Origin: CADEED01 sp036274075
GTDB lineage: Bacteria; Pseudomonadota; Gammaproteobacteria; Steroidobacterales; Steroidobacteraceae
Assembly: GCA_036274075.1 (NCBI GenBank)
Contig: DASUGK010000013.1
Coordinates: 1 to 64,000, forward strand
Reading direction: 5' to 3'
Length of the DNA: 64,000 nucleotides
In this document: positions 1-8,375 of the stretch, one piece after another
Numbering within the stretch: position 1 is the first letter of the stretch
Layout of the letters: every line of letters begins with the position of its first letter
Program-made: the position numbers and the translations under genes
Notes under the pieces: generated by a model
Told to the model about the DNA's origin: nothing
What the model saw: only the letters and a program-made list of their open reading frames with translations
The model's database searches: none

Positions 1-1
1 T

Positions 2-394
2 TACGAAATCGTGTTCCTGGTCCATCCGGACCAGAGCGAACAGGTCCCCGCCATGATCGAGCGCTACCGCGGAATGATCACCGCCGGTGGTGGCACCGTG
101 CATCGTCTCGAAGACTGGGGCCGTCGCCAGCTGACTTTCCCCATTGCCAAGGTCCACAAGGCGCACTACGTGCTGATGAACGTGGAGACCGACCAGAAGA
201 CCCTGCAGGAACTCACCGGCGCGTTCCGTTTCTCGGACGCCGTGCTGCGCCACCTGGTCGTGAACATGGACGAGGCCGTGACCGAGCCGTCGCCGATGGC
301 GAAGGCCGCGCAGGAAGAGAAGGAAGGCGGCGGCCGTCCGCGCCGCGAGGAATCCTTCGGTGGCGATGACGACGACATGGGAGTGAACGCGTGA
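2..394 (+). CDS. rpsF: 30S ribosomal protein S6 (5' partial)
   Basis: Binds 16S rRNA in the platform of the small subunit as a pair with S18. The reading frame is open from the first base of the window and starts inside the usual N-terminus: the first visible residues are YEIVFLVHPDQ, so only the first few codons are missing. The S6 core with TFPIAKVHKAHYVLMNVE is present, followed by an acidic, lysine-rich tail ending in a run of aspartates. The stop codon overlaps the rpsR start (TGATG), and rpsR and rplI follow, the standard S6 operon order. Confidence 0.97.
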   Translation, partial: YEIVFLVHPDQSEQVPAMIERYRGMITAGGGTVHRLEDWGRRQLTFPIAKVHKAHYVLMNVETDQKTLQELTGAFRFSDAVLRHLVVNMDEAVTEPSPMAKAAQEEKEGGGRPRREESFGGDDDDMGVNA

Positions 395-672
395 TGAAAG
401 AAGACAAACCGCGTCGTAGTGGCCCGGGTGGCGGCGGTGCCGGTGGCAACCGTTCGTTCTCGCGCCGTCGCAAGTTCTGCCGTTTCACGGCCGAGGGTGT
501 GAAGCAGATCGACTACAAGGATCTGGCCACGCTCAAGCAGTACATCACCGAGACCGGCAAGATCGTCCCGAGCCGCATCACCGGCACGAAGGCGTTCTAC
601 CAGCGCCAGCTCTCGGCGGCGATCAAGCGCGCGCGTTACCTCGCGCTGCTGCCGTACACCGACCAGCACTGA
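394..672 (+). CDS. rpsR: 30S ribosomal protein S18
   Basis: Small-subunit protein that pairs with S6 on the 16S platform. The 92-residue product is longer than the usual 75 or so because of a glycine/arginine-rich N-terminal extension (about residues 6-20) before the family core RRRKFCRFTAEG and the C-terminal KRARYLALLPYTDQH. ATG 394 is preferred over the in-frame GTG three bases earlier; it overlaps the rpsF stop by one base, which implies coupled translation. Confidence 0.97.
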   Translation: MKEDKPRRSGPGGGGAGGNRSFSRRRKFCRFTAEGVKQIDYKDLATLKQYITETGKIVPSRITGTKAFYQRQLSAAIKRARYLALLPYTDQH

Positions 673-680
673 GTCAAACC

Positions 681-1130
681 ATGGACGTCATCCTGCTCAC
701 CAAGGTGGCCAACCTTGGAAACATTGGCGATCGCGTGAAAGTGAAGTCCGGCTACGGCCGCAACTTCCTGCTGCCCAAGGGCAAGGCCACGCTCGCCACT
801 CCCGAGAACGTGAAGAAGTTCGAAGCCCGCCGCGCCGAGCTCGAGAAGGTCGCGCGCGAGCAGTTCCAGGACGCGGAGAGCCGCGCCGCTGCGTTCAAGG
901 ACTTCAAGCTCAACATCACCGCCAAGGCCGGCACCGAGGGCAAGCTGTTCGGCTCCATCGGCACGGCCGATATCGCCGAAGCCTGCACGGCACAAGGTCA
1001 TAAACTGGCGCGCTCGGAAGTGCGCCTGCCGACCGGCCCGCTGCGCACCGTCGGCGAGCACGTGGTGGCCCTGCACCTGCATACGGATATCGACGTGCAG
1101 TTGCCGGTGGTCATCACTGCCGAAGAATAG
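681..1130 (+). CDS. rplI: 50S ribosomal protein L9
   Basis: Large-subunit protein with two globular domains joined by a long helix; binds 23S rRNA near the L1 stalk. The 149-residue length is the family standard. The N-terminal rRNA-binding motif GYGRNFLLPKGKA is at about residues 24-36, followed by the charged connecting helix and the C-terminal domain. It is the last gene of the rpsF-rpsR-rplI run and is followed by a strong hairpin terminator at 1157. Confidence 0.97.
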   Translation: MDVILLTKVANLGNIGDRVKVKSGYGRNFLLPKGKATLATPENVKKFEARRAELEKVAREQFQDAESRAAAFKDFKLNITAKAGTEGKLFGSIGTADIAEACTAQGHKLARSEVRLPTGPLRTVGEHVVALHLHTDIDVQLPVVITAEE

Positions 1131-1156
1131 AAGCGATCTTCTTGATCCTTCAGGAG

Positions 1157-1186
1157 ACGGCGCCGCTTGCGGCGCCGTTTCTGTTT
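1157..1186 (+). terminator. Rho-independent terminator after rplI
   Basis: Perfect 9-bp GC-rich stem (ACGGCGCCG paired with CGGCGCCGT) with a 4-base loop, followed by a T-rich stretch with interruptions (TTTCTGTTTT). It lies 26 bases after the rplI stop, so dnaB probably has its own promoter in the 75 bases before its start. The same stem sequence recurs at 13859. Confidence 0.8.
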
Positions 1187-1260
1187 TCAGTACCGGAAAA
1201 TCCCACTGGTCGCGCGGCGCGCGAGAGTGGAAACTAGCGGCGACCGGCCGGGGGAGATTC

Positions 1261-2658
1261 ATGTCGAGCACACCCAAGTTCCGTCGCGAGAGTTCGGGCG
1301 CCACTGACCTGCGCGCGCCACCGCATTCCATCGAAGCGGAACAGGCGGTGCTCGGCGGACTCATGCTGGATCGCGCCGCCTGGGACAACGTCGGCGACGT
1401 GGTGACGGCCGACGATTTCTTCCGCCCCGACCACAAGCTCATTTTCGAAAGCATCGCGGCGCTGTGCAGCGAGGCGCAGCCCTGCGACCCGGTGACGGTG
1501 TCCGAACACCTGCAGCGGCTCGGCAAGCTGGGCGACGCCGGCGGGCTGGCCTATCTCGGCACGCTGACGCGCGACACGCCCGGCGCGGCCAATGCCCGCG
1601 CCTACGCGGCAATCGTCAAGGAGCGCGCGCTGCTGCGCTCGCTGGTGACCGTGGGTGGCGAGATCGCGGGTTCGGTGTGGAGCGAAGAAGGCGAGACCGC
1701 GCGCGAGCTGGTGGAGCAGGCGGAGCGCAAGATCTTCGCGATTGCCGAGGGCAGTGCACGCGGCAAGGGCTACGTGAGCGCCAAGCAGGCGCTGCCCGCG
1801 CTGATCGACCAGATCGACGACCTGTACAACAATCCCAACAAGCCGCGCGGCCTTCCGACCGGCTTCATCGATTTCGACGCCAAGACCGGCGGCCTGCGCG
1901 GCGGTGACCTGCTGATCATCGCGGGCCGGCCCTCGATGGGTAAGTCGACGCTGGCCATCAACATGGCCGAGCACGCGGCGCTGAAGGAGGGCATCCGCGC
2001 GTCGGTCGCCATCTTCTCGCTGGAAATGCCCGCCGAGCAGATCCTCACGCGCATGTTGTCGTCGGTGGGCAGCGTGCACCTGGGCAACATCCGCAGCGGC
2101 AAGCTCTCCGAGGACGACTGGCCGCGTATCACGGGGGCGACCAAGCAGCTGCAGGACGCCAAGATCTTCATCGACGACACGCCGGCGCTCACGCCCACGG
2201 AGCTGCGCGCGCGTTCGCGGCGCATCAAGCGCGAGCACGGGCTCGACCTGATCGTGGTCGACTATCTACAGCTGATGACGGTGCCGGGGACGAAGGAGAA
2301 TCGTGCCACGGAGATTTCGGAGATCTCGCGCGGGTTGAAGGCGCTGGCGAAGGAGCTCAACTGCCCGGTGATCGCTCTGTCGCAGCTGAATCGCGGCGTG
2401 GAGCAGCGGGAGAACAAGAAGCCGGTGATGTCGGATCTCCGTGAATCTGGCGCGATAGAGCAGGATGCTGACATGATCCTGCTCATCTACCGCGACGAGG
2501 TCTACAACCGCGACACGCCGAAGAAGGGCGTCGCCGAAATCGACCTCGCGAAACACCGCAACGGCGAGATCGGCGAGATCCGGCTCACGTTCAAGGGTGC
2601 CAACAGCCGCTTCGAGAACTACGTGGATCCCGCCTACGGCGAAGGAATCATGCGTTGA
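1261..2658 (+). CDS. dnaB: Replicative DNA helicase DnaB
   Basis: Hexameric 5'-3' helicase of the replication fork, loaded by DnaC/DciA-type loaders and bound by primase DnaG. The 465-residue length is normal. An N-terminal DnaB domain (HSIEAEQAVLGGLM) is followed by the RecA-like domain with Walker A GRPSMGKST at about residue 222 and the Walker B region DLIVVDYLQLM. The C-terminal SDLRESGAIEQDAD motif is present. No intein is seen. The ATG is preceded by GGGGGAG. Its end overlaps the alr start. Confidence 0.97.
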   Translation: MSSTPKFRRESSGATDLRAPPHSIEAEQAVLGGLMLDRAAWDNVGDVVTADDFFRPDHKLIFESIAALCSEAQPCDPVTVSEHLQRLGKLGDAGGLAYLGTLTRDTPGAANARAYAAIVKERALLRSLVTVGGEIAGSVWSEEGETARELVEQAERKIFAIAEGSARGKGYVSAKQALPALIDQIDDLYNNPNKPRGLPTGFIDFDAKTGGLRGGDLLIIAGRPSMGKSTLAINMAEHAALKEGIRASVAIFSLEMPAEQILTRMLSSVGSVHLGNIRSGKLSEDDWPRITGATKQLQDAKIFIDDTPALTPTELRARSRRIKREHGLDLIVVDYLQLMTVPGTKENRATEISEISRGLKALAKELNCPVIALSQLNRGVEQRENKKPVMSDLRESGAIEQDADMILLIYRDEVYNRDTPKKGVAEIDLAKHRNGEIGEIRLTFKGANSRFENYVDPAYGEGIMR

Positions 2659-3749
2659 TCCGCCTGCTTCGCGCGCTGATCGACAGCGCCGCGTTACGCC
2701 ACAACCTCGGCGCCATCCGCGCCTACGCGCCGCGCTCCAAGGTCATGGCCGTGGTGAAGGCCAATGCCTATGGGCATGGCCTGGTGTCGACGGCGCTGGC
2801 GCTGGCCGATGCCGACAGCTTCGCGGTGGCACGGCTCGAAGAGGGCATCGCCTTGCGCAGCGCCGGCGTGCAGGCGCCCATCGTGCTGCTCGAGGGCATC
2901 TTCAACGCCGAACAACTGGCCGAGGCCGCGCACCACCGTTTCGAGCTCGTGGTGCACGATCCTCTGCAGATCAAACTACTCGAGGCGCACCGCGACGCGC
3001 GCCGCTTCGTGGTCTGGATCAAGATGGACACGGGCATGAACCGGCTGGGCTTCCGGCCCGAGGCCTTCGCGCCCGCGCTGGCCAGGCTCAGGGCGCTCAC
3101 GGTTCCGGCCCTGGAGCTGCGCGTCATGACGCACCTGGCGCGCGCCGACGAGCGCAGCGAGTCCATGACGACCGAACAGATCGAGCGCTTCGAATCCACG
3201 ATGGCCGCGGCAGGGCTGGCCGGCGCGCATCGGCCGGCCACCAGCATCGGCAATTCGGCCGGCACGCTGGGCTGGCCGCGCGCGCAGGGCGACTGGGTGC
3301 GTCCCGGGCTCGCGCTGTATGGCGTCTCGCCGTTCGGCGGTGAGACCGCCGACAAGCACGGCTTGAAGCCGGCGATGACTCTCGAAACCACGGTGCTGAC
3401 CGTGCGCGACGTGAAACGCGGCGAGACCGTGGGTTACGCCGGCGCCTGGCGCGCCGAGCGCGACTGCTCCATCGCCATCCTCGCCGCCGGCTACGGCGAC
3501 GGCCTGCCGCGGCATCTCGAGAACGGCACGCCCGTGCTGATCGGCGGCTCGCGCCACCCGCTGGTAGGGCGCGTGTCGATGGACATGATCGCGGTGGACG
3601 TGACCGGCGTGCCCAAGGTGGCCACCGGCACCAAGGCGGTCATCTGGGGCGAGGGCCTGCCGGTCGAGGAAGTGGCCACGCACGCGGGCACCATTCCCTA
3701 TGAACTGCTGTGCGGAGTGAGCCAGCGCGTCCCGCTGGAACTCGAGTAG
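2655..3749 (+). CDS. alr: Alanine racemase
   Basis: PLP enzyme that interconverts L- and D-alanine, supplying D-Ala for peptidoglycan in the cytoplasm. The PLP-binding lysine lies in VMAVVKANAYGHG near residue 35, and the second catalytic region GRVSMDMIAVDV is near residue 305. The 364-residue length is typical. The frame opens with a TTG (2655) inside the dnaB stop region, giving the usual N-terminus RALIDSAALRHN; no in-frame ATG lies near, so a TTG start coupled to dnaB translation is the best choice. Confidence 0.94.
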   Translation: MIRLLRALIDSAALRHNLGAIRAYAPRSKVMAVVKANAYGHGLVSTALALADADSFAVARLEEGIALRSAGVQAPIVLLEGIFNAEQLAEAAHHRFELVVHDPLQIKLLEAHRDARRFVVWIKMDTGMNRLGFRPEAFAPALARLRALTVPALELRVMTHLARADERSESMTTEQIERFESTMAAAGLAGAHRPATSIGNSAGTLGWPRAQGDWVRPGLALYGVSPFGGETADKHGLKPAMTLETTVLTVRDVKRGETVGYAGAWRAERDCSIAILAAGYGDGLPRHLENGTPVLIGGSRHPLVGRVSMDMIAVDVTGVPKVATGTKAVIWGEGLPVEEVATHAGTIPYELLCGVSQRVPLELE

Positions 3750-3774
3750 TTCCTGCGATTCGCTTCCTGAGACG

Positions 3775-3812
3775 CAAACGGGGACGGACCCTTTCAGGTC
3801 CGTCCCCGTTTG
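3775..3812. repeat. Perfect palindromic hairpin, REP-like
   Basis: Two perfect 16-base arms, CAAACGGGGACGGACC and its reverse complement, are separated by a 6-base loop. It sits between the converging alr and FHA genes. A related-looking motif, AAACGAGGAATGTCCCCATTT, follows at 3818-3838 and abuts the FHA stop codon. It may act as a terminator in both directions, but the long perfect arms and the second motif resemble repetitive extragenic palindromes more than an ordinary terminator. Confidence 0.7.
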
Positions 3813-3839
3813 CTAGGAAACGAGGAATGTCCCCATTTG

Positions 3840-4553
3840 TCAGGCTTCGAAGAAGCCCATTTTTACGCCGGCGAGCTGGATCACGTCGTTGTCGGTGAGC
3901 TTGCGTGCCTGGCTGCCGATGGCGGTGCCGTTCACCAGCGGGTAGTTGTCGGGCTTGTCGGCGTCCACGTGCACGATGAAGTAGCCGTCCTGGCGGCGGG
4001 TGATCGCGGCGACCTGGATGCCGGGGCGCCCGAGCGTGGTGAGTGCCTTGTTGAGCTCGAGCTCACGGCCCGCGAACGAACCGGAGAGCACCTGCAGCTT
4101 GGCCTTCTTGACCGGCACCTTGCCGTCGAGGCCCTTGCGGGCACCGCTCGCGGAAAGATCCGCGGAGACTTTCTCGGCCACGTCCTTCGCGGCGCGCATC
4201 TTCTCGGCGGCGGGGCGCGACGAGGGCTGGATGACCATCGTCTTCTCGAATTCGTCCTGGGCCTCGTCGTCTTCGACGAAGCGCAGCTGGTGATGGCCGA
4301 CCGTCACGACGTCGCCGTGTTGCAGCGCATGTTTCTTGATGAGCTTGCCGTTGACGTACGTGCCGTTGGTGCTGTTCAGGTCCTCGAGGAACGAATCGTT
4401 GAGGATGTTGATGATCAGCGAGTGATGGCCCGACACCGCGGAGTTGTCGATGCGGATGTCATTGTCCGGGAGGCGGCCAATGGTGTACCGCTCCTTGTTC
4501 ATGTTGTATTCGGCGAGTACCTGGTTATCCAGGCTCAGTACCAGACGTGCCAT
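3840..4553 (-). CDS. FHA-domain protein with two forkhead-associated domains
   Basis: Probable phosphothreonine-binding signalling protein. The N-terminal FHA domain (about residues 1-90) has the expected conserved sites: IGR at about 25, SGHH at about 41 and STNGTYVNG at about 60. A second, weaker FHA-like fold spans roughly residues 150-237 (LGRPGIQ and LVNGTAIG). No signal peptide or membrane segment is visible. It lies 15 bases downstream of the PP2C phosphatase gene, so the two are likely one unit of a Ser/Thr phosphorylation circuit. No Ser/Thr kinase is in the window; its partner kinase must be elsewhere. Confidence 0.85.
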   Translation of the reverse strand: MARLVLSLDNQVLAEYNMNKERYTIGRLPDNDIRIDNSAVSGHHSLIINILNDSFLEDLNSTNGTYVNGKLIKKHALQHGDVVTVGHHQLRFVEDDEAQDEFEKTMVIQPSSRPAAEKMRAAKDVAEKVSADLSASGARKGLDGKVPVKKAKLQVLSGSFAGRELELNKALTTLGRPGIQVAAITRRQDGYFIVHVDADKPDNYPLVNGTAIGSQARKLTDNDVIQLAGVKMGFFEA

Positions 4554-4568
4554 CGTTATCGCCTTCCC

Positions 4569-5405
4569 TTAACTGAACCAACCCAGAAGTTTGTCCATCA
4601 CACCGCGGCTGGCGGGGAATGCTTCCACCGCCTGCGCGAGCACCACCGAGACGTTGTCACGACCACCGTTCTCGTTGGCTAGCTGAATCAACTGCTTAGC
4701 AACCGTATCTAGATTAGCACCAAAGGTACTTATAGTTAAACGGATGTCTTCGTCTTCGACCATGTCGGAGAGACCGTCCGAGCACAGGATGAAGATGTCG
4801 CCCTTGTCGACCGGGTGCTCCTGCACCTCGACCTCGACCTGGGGTTCGACGCCCAGAGCGCGTGTCACGTAGTTCTTGTTGGCTGCCCGCTGCGCTTCCT
4901 CGGGCGAGTAGAAACCGCGGTCCACCAGCTCCTGGAGCAGCGAGTGGTCCATGGTGACCTGGGAAATCTGGCTGCCGCGCTGCCGATATAACCGCGAATC
5001 CCCGACATGCGCGATGGAAATGCGGTTGTCGTAGAACAGGGCGGCCACGACCGTCGTGCCCATGCCTTCGCATTCGGCCTGCGAGCGGGCGGTCTGGTAG
5101 ATGATCTTGTTGGCGCGCGTGATGGCGTCGCGCAGCACGATAGAGGGGCGCGACAAACCCGTGTTGCGATCCACGGCGTCCAGGTCCTCGCGGGCCAGGC
5201 CTTCACGGACCAGGTTGGTGATGGTCTTTACCGCGATGCCGCTGGCGACTTCGCCGGCGTTATAGCCGCCCATTCCATCGGCAAGCACCAGGAGGCCCAC
5301 ATCCGGATCGGTGGCAATGGTGTCTTCGTTGTGTTCGCGGACTCGCCCCGTGTCGGTCTGGCCGACGAATGTGAGCTTGCCCTTCAAACTCATAGGCTGG
5401 GGCAT
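4569..5405 (-). CDS. PP2C-family Ser/Thr protein phosphatase
   Basis: Metal-dependent cytoplasmic phosphatase of the PppA/Stp1 type. The family metal-binding motifs are all visible in order: DTGRVREHNED near residue 18, VLADGMGGYNAGE near 40, AHVGDSRLYR near 132, CSDGLSD near 207 and NGGRDNVSVVLA near 243. The start may be ATG 5405 or the in-frame ATG 12 bases later. Codons around 4678-4744 are unusually AT-rich (TTA, ATA, CTA), unlike the rest of the gene. It is divergent from radA and followed by the FHA gene. Confidence 0.92.
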   Translation of the reverse strand: MPQPMSLKGKLTFVGQTDTGRVREHNEDTIATDPDVGLLVLADGMGGYNAGEVASGIAVKTITNLVREGLAREDLDAVDRNTGLSRPSIVLRDAITRANKIIYQTARSQAECEGMGTTVVAALFYDNRISIAHVGDSRLYRQRGSQISQVTMDHSLLQELVDRGFYSPEEAQRAANKNYVTRALGVEPQVEVEVQEHPVDKGDIFILCSDGLSDMVEDEDIRLTISTFGANLDTVAKQLIQLANENGGRDNVSVVLAQAVEAFPASRGVMDKLLGWFS

Positions 5406-5729
5406 ATGAGTCGGCGAATTTCAGCGCTGTTTTCGATCACACCTGTGCCCAACACTCAAAAAGTGCCCTTTGCGGCGCGAAAAGCCGCCGCATCATTCCC
5501 CGCACCTGCCATAACCTACCAGCAGTGCGACCGGGTGCTGGGGCAATAAGTCACACTTCACCCCGAGCGCACCGCCAAAATCAACGATCTAGGGCCGCAA
5601 TGCTAAGGCCAACCGCCTTGCAGTGCACCGGACTACTGCACACTAGGTGCCTCACCGGGCGGGCAGGTGTCGGCCCCTTGAACTTCGTCACGCTTTGCGG
5701 CGCTGCCGCTGGAGGAATGGGTCTACAAC
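5406..5729. other. Divergent intergenic region, phosphatase/radA
   Basis: 324 bases without a convincing gene. It must hold the promoters for the leftward phosphatase-FHA pair and rightward radA. Visible items are a hairpin TGCGGCG/CGCCGCA at about 5471-5492, a weak rightward promoter candidate TTGCAG (5618) with a 17-base gap to CACTAG (5641), and small inverted GTGCA/TGCAC motifs in the same place. None is strong enough for a firm call. Confidence 0.4.
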
Positions 5730-7076
5730 ATGGCAAAGCCGGCACTGGTTTTCGTTTGCGCGGACTGCGGCGCCGAGACCCTCAAATGGCAGGGTCAATG
5801 CCCGCAATGTTCGGCCTGGAACAGCCTCGAACAGAGCTCCGTCGCGCGCCGCCCGGCGGCCCAACCCGGCCCCTCGACCCCGGCCGCGGGCCTGGCGGAA
5901 CTGGCCGCCGGGAATCCCGTGCGCCTCGGCACTGGCATGGGCGAACTCGACGCGGTGCTGGGCGGAGGCCTGATCCCGGGGTCCGTGACCTTGCTAGGCG
6001 GCGAGCCGGGCATCGGCAAGTCCACGCTGTTGCTGCAACTGGCCCATCACGCCGCCGCCTCGACGCCGACCCTGTACCTGTCCGCCGAAGAATCCGCGGC
6101 GCAGATCGGCGTGCGCGCGCGGCGGCTGGGTGTGGGCGGATCGAACCTGCGCGTGGTCGCGGACACGGACCTGGACGCGGTGCTGGCGCGCGCCCGCGAC
6201 GAACGCGTGAAGCTGCTGATCGTCGATTCCATCCAGACCGTGCAGCTCGCCAGTGTCGGCACGGCCGCGGGTGCGGTCACGCAATTGCGCGAATGCACGG
6301 CGCAGCTGGTGCGCTTCGCCAAGGCCGAGGACGTCAGCATCGTGATCGTCGGGCACGTGACCAAGGACGGCGCCATCGCCGGGCCGCGCGTGCTCGAGCA
6401 CCTGGTCGACACGGTGCTGTACTTCGAGAGCGATGCTTCGAGCCGCTTCCGCAACGTGCGCGCCACCAAGAACCGCTTCGGTTCGGTGGGTGAGCTGGCG
6501 TTCTTCCACATGAGCGAGCAGGGCCTGCGCGAGGTGCGCAATCCTTCGGCCATTTTCCTGGCGCGCTCGGGAGCGCCCGCGCCGGGCAGCATCGTCACCG
6601 TGACGCGAGACGGGCGTCGTCCGCTGCTGGTGGAGCTGCAGGCGCTGGTCGACCGCATGCGCTTCGGCGCGCCGCGCCGCGTGGCGCAGGGACTCGACGC
6701 GCAACGCGTCGCCATGTTGCTGGCCGTGCTCAACCGCCACGGTGGTGTTTCGCTGCAGGAACACGACGTGTTCGTGAACCTGGTGGGTGGCCTCGAGGTG
6801 TCGGAGACGGCCTGCGACCTGCCCGTGGCCCTGGCGCTCGCCGGCAGCCTCGCCGACAAACCCATCGCCCAGAGCGTGGTGGCCTTCGGCGAACTGGGAC
6901 TGACGGGTGAATTGCGGCCGGTGGCCTATGGCGAGGAGCGGTTGCGCGAAGCCGCGCGCCAGGGATTCACCAGCGCCATGGTGCCCAGGGACAACGCGCC
7001 GCGTGCGCCCATCGAGGGACTGCGGGTGCTCGCCTTCGAGCGGCTCGACCAGGCGCTGCGCGCCGCGCTGGGCTAG
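5730..7076 (+). CDS. radA: DNA repair protein RadA
   Basis: RecA-like ATPase that drives branch migration during recombinational repair. The N-terminal C4 zinc finger (CADCG then CPQCS, residues about 9-29) is followed by Walker A GGEPGIGKST near residue 92, the RadA motif KNRFGS near 248, and a C-terminal Lon-protease-like domain. The 448-residue length is usual. A GGAGGA ribosome-binding site lies 13 bases before the ATG. Its end overlaps by four bases the end of the converging CNNM-family gene. Confidence 0.96.
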   Translation: MAKPALVFVCADCGAETLKWQGQCPQCSAWNSLEQSSVARRPAAQPGPSTPAAGLAELAAGNPVRLGTGMGELDAVLGGGLIPGSVTLLGGEPGIGKSTLLLQLAHHAAASTPTLYLSAEESAAQIGVRARRLGVGGSNLRVVADTDLDAVLARARDERVKLLIVDSIQTVQLASVGTAAGAVTQLRECTAQLVRFAKAEDVSIVIVGHVTKDGAIAGPRVLEHLVDTVLYFESDASSRFRNVRATKNRFGSVGELAFFHMSEQGLREVRNPSAIFLARSGAPAPGSIVTVTRDGRRPLLVELQALVDRMRFGAPRRVAQGLDAQRVAMLLAVLNRHGGVSLQEHDVFVNLVGGLEVSETACDLPVALALAGSLADKPIAQSVVAFGELGLTGELRPVAYGEERLREAARQGFTSAMVPRDNAPRAPIEGLRVLAFERLDQALRAALG

Positions 7077-8359
7077 GCGGCCGCGGCCGCCGCGCGCCGG
7101 GCGCGCACGGTGCGCACGGTGTTCTCGCCGATCTGCAGCACCTCGAACTGGTACTCGCCGATCTCCACGCGGTCACCGGCCTCGGGCAGCGTCTCGAGTT
7201 TCTCGACCAGCAGGCCGTTGAGCGTCTTCGGTCCGTCGGTGGGCAGTTGCCATCCGAGCGAGCGGTTGAGTGCGCGGATCGTGGCGCTGGCATTGATGAC
7301 GAACACCCCGGGAGCTTCGCGATGCACGTGCTTGTGCGTGATGGTCGCGGGGTCGGTGGTGAATTCGCCGACGATCTCCTCGAGGATGTCCTCGAGCGTG
7401 ACGAAGCCCTGGATGTCGCCGTATTCGTCGACCACGAAGGCCATGCGGCGGCGGTTGCGCTGGAAGGCATTCAGCTGCGTGTTGAGCGGCGTGCCCTCCG
7501 GCACGAAGTACGGCTCGCGCGCCCGCGCCAGCTCCACCAGGCGCTCGCGCGTCAGCGTGTCGCGCGCCAGTTCCTGCGCCACGCGTTTCATGTGGATGAT
7601 GCCGATGAGGTTGTCGAGCTCGCCGTCGTGCAGCGGCAGGCGCGTGTGCGGCGTCTGGCGCAGCTGGTCGAGGATGTCTTCCCAGCTGTCCTCGACGTTT
7701 ATCGAGGCGATTTCCTGGCGCGGCACCATGATGTCGTTCACCGTGATGTGCTCGAGATCGAGTATGGACAGCAGCATCTGGCGGTGGCGCGTCGGGATCA
7801 TGGGGCCGGCTTCGGCCACCACGGTGCGCAGCTCCTCGGCCGACATGGCGCCGCCGTCCGGGGTCACGGGCTTGACGCCGAACAACCGCAGGAAACCGTA
7901 CGCGGCCTTGTTGGCGAACCAGCTGAACGGCGTCATCAGGAACACCAGCACCTTGTAGATGTAGGTGGACGACAGCGCGACGGGGTCCGGCTTCAACGCC
8001 GCGTAGATCTTCGGCGCGAGCTCGCAGAACACGATCATGAACACCGCCAGCGCGCCGCCGGCGATCGGGATGGCGTGTTCGTAGCCCGTACGCTGCGCCA
8101 GCAGGGTCACGATCGACGAGGCCGCGACGCTGGCCAGCGCCAGGATCACGAGGTTCGCGCCCAGCCAGCTGTCGGGCCTGCTGAGCAGCGCGTCGAGCGC
8201 CCTGGCGGTGCGCTTGCCGGATTTGGCCGCGGTGCGGATCTTGTAGCGGTTCGCCGAGAGCATGGCGACTTCGGTGCCCGAGGAAAACGCGATCAGTAGG
8301 AGCAGCACTACGAGCGCGACGACCAGGACGGACGTGGGTGCGTTTTGCATATGCGCCAT
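7073..8359 (-). CDS. CNNM/CorC-family membrane protein with CBS domains (CorB/YfjD-like)
   Basis: Inner-membrane protein of the family linked to magnesium/cobalt export. An N-terminal transmembrane domain (about residues 1-190, first helix at about 8-28) precedes two CBS domains (roughly 200-330, with DIMVPRQEI and VVDEYGDIQGFVTLEDILEEIVGE) and a C-terminal CorC/HlyC domain. ATG 8359 gives the normal N-terminus; the frame continues upstream only as antisense to ffh. In E. coli the relative yfjD lies close to ffh as here. It is head-to-head with ffh with only 16 bases between the start codons. Confidence 0.9.
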   Translation of the reverse strand: MAHMQNAPTSVLVVALVVLLLLIAFSSGTEVAMLSANRYKIRTAAKSGKRTARALDALLSRPDSWLGANLVILALASVAASSIVTLLAQRTGYEHAIPIAGGALAVFMIVFCELAPKIYAALKPDPVALSSTYIYKVLVFLMTPFSWFANKAAYGFLRLFGVKPVTPDGGAMSAEELRTVVAEAGPMIPTRHRQMLLSILDLEHITVNDIMVPRQEIASINVEDSWEDILDQLRQTPHTRLPLHDGELDNLIGIIHMKRVAQELARDTLTRERLVELARAREPYFVPEGTPLNTQLNAFQRNRRRMAFVVDEYGDIQGFVTLEDILEEIVGEFTTDPATITHKHVHREAPGVFVINASATIRALNRSLGWQLPTDGPKTLNGLLVEKLETLPEAGDRVEIGEYQFEVLQIGENTVRTVRARRAAAAAA

Positions 8360-8375
8360 AGGATAATCCGCACCC

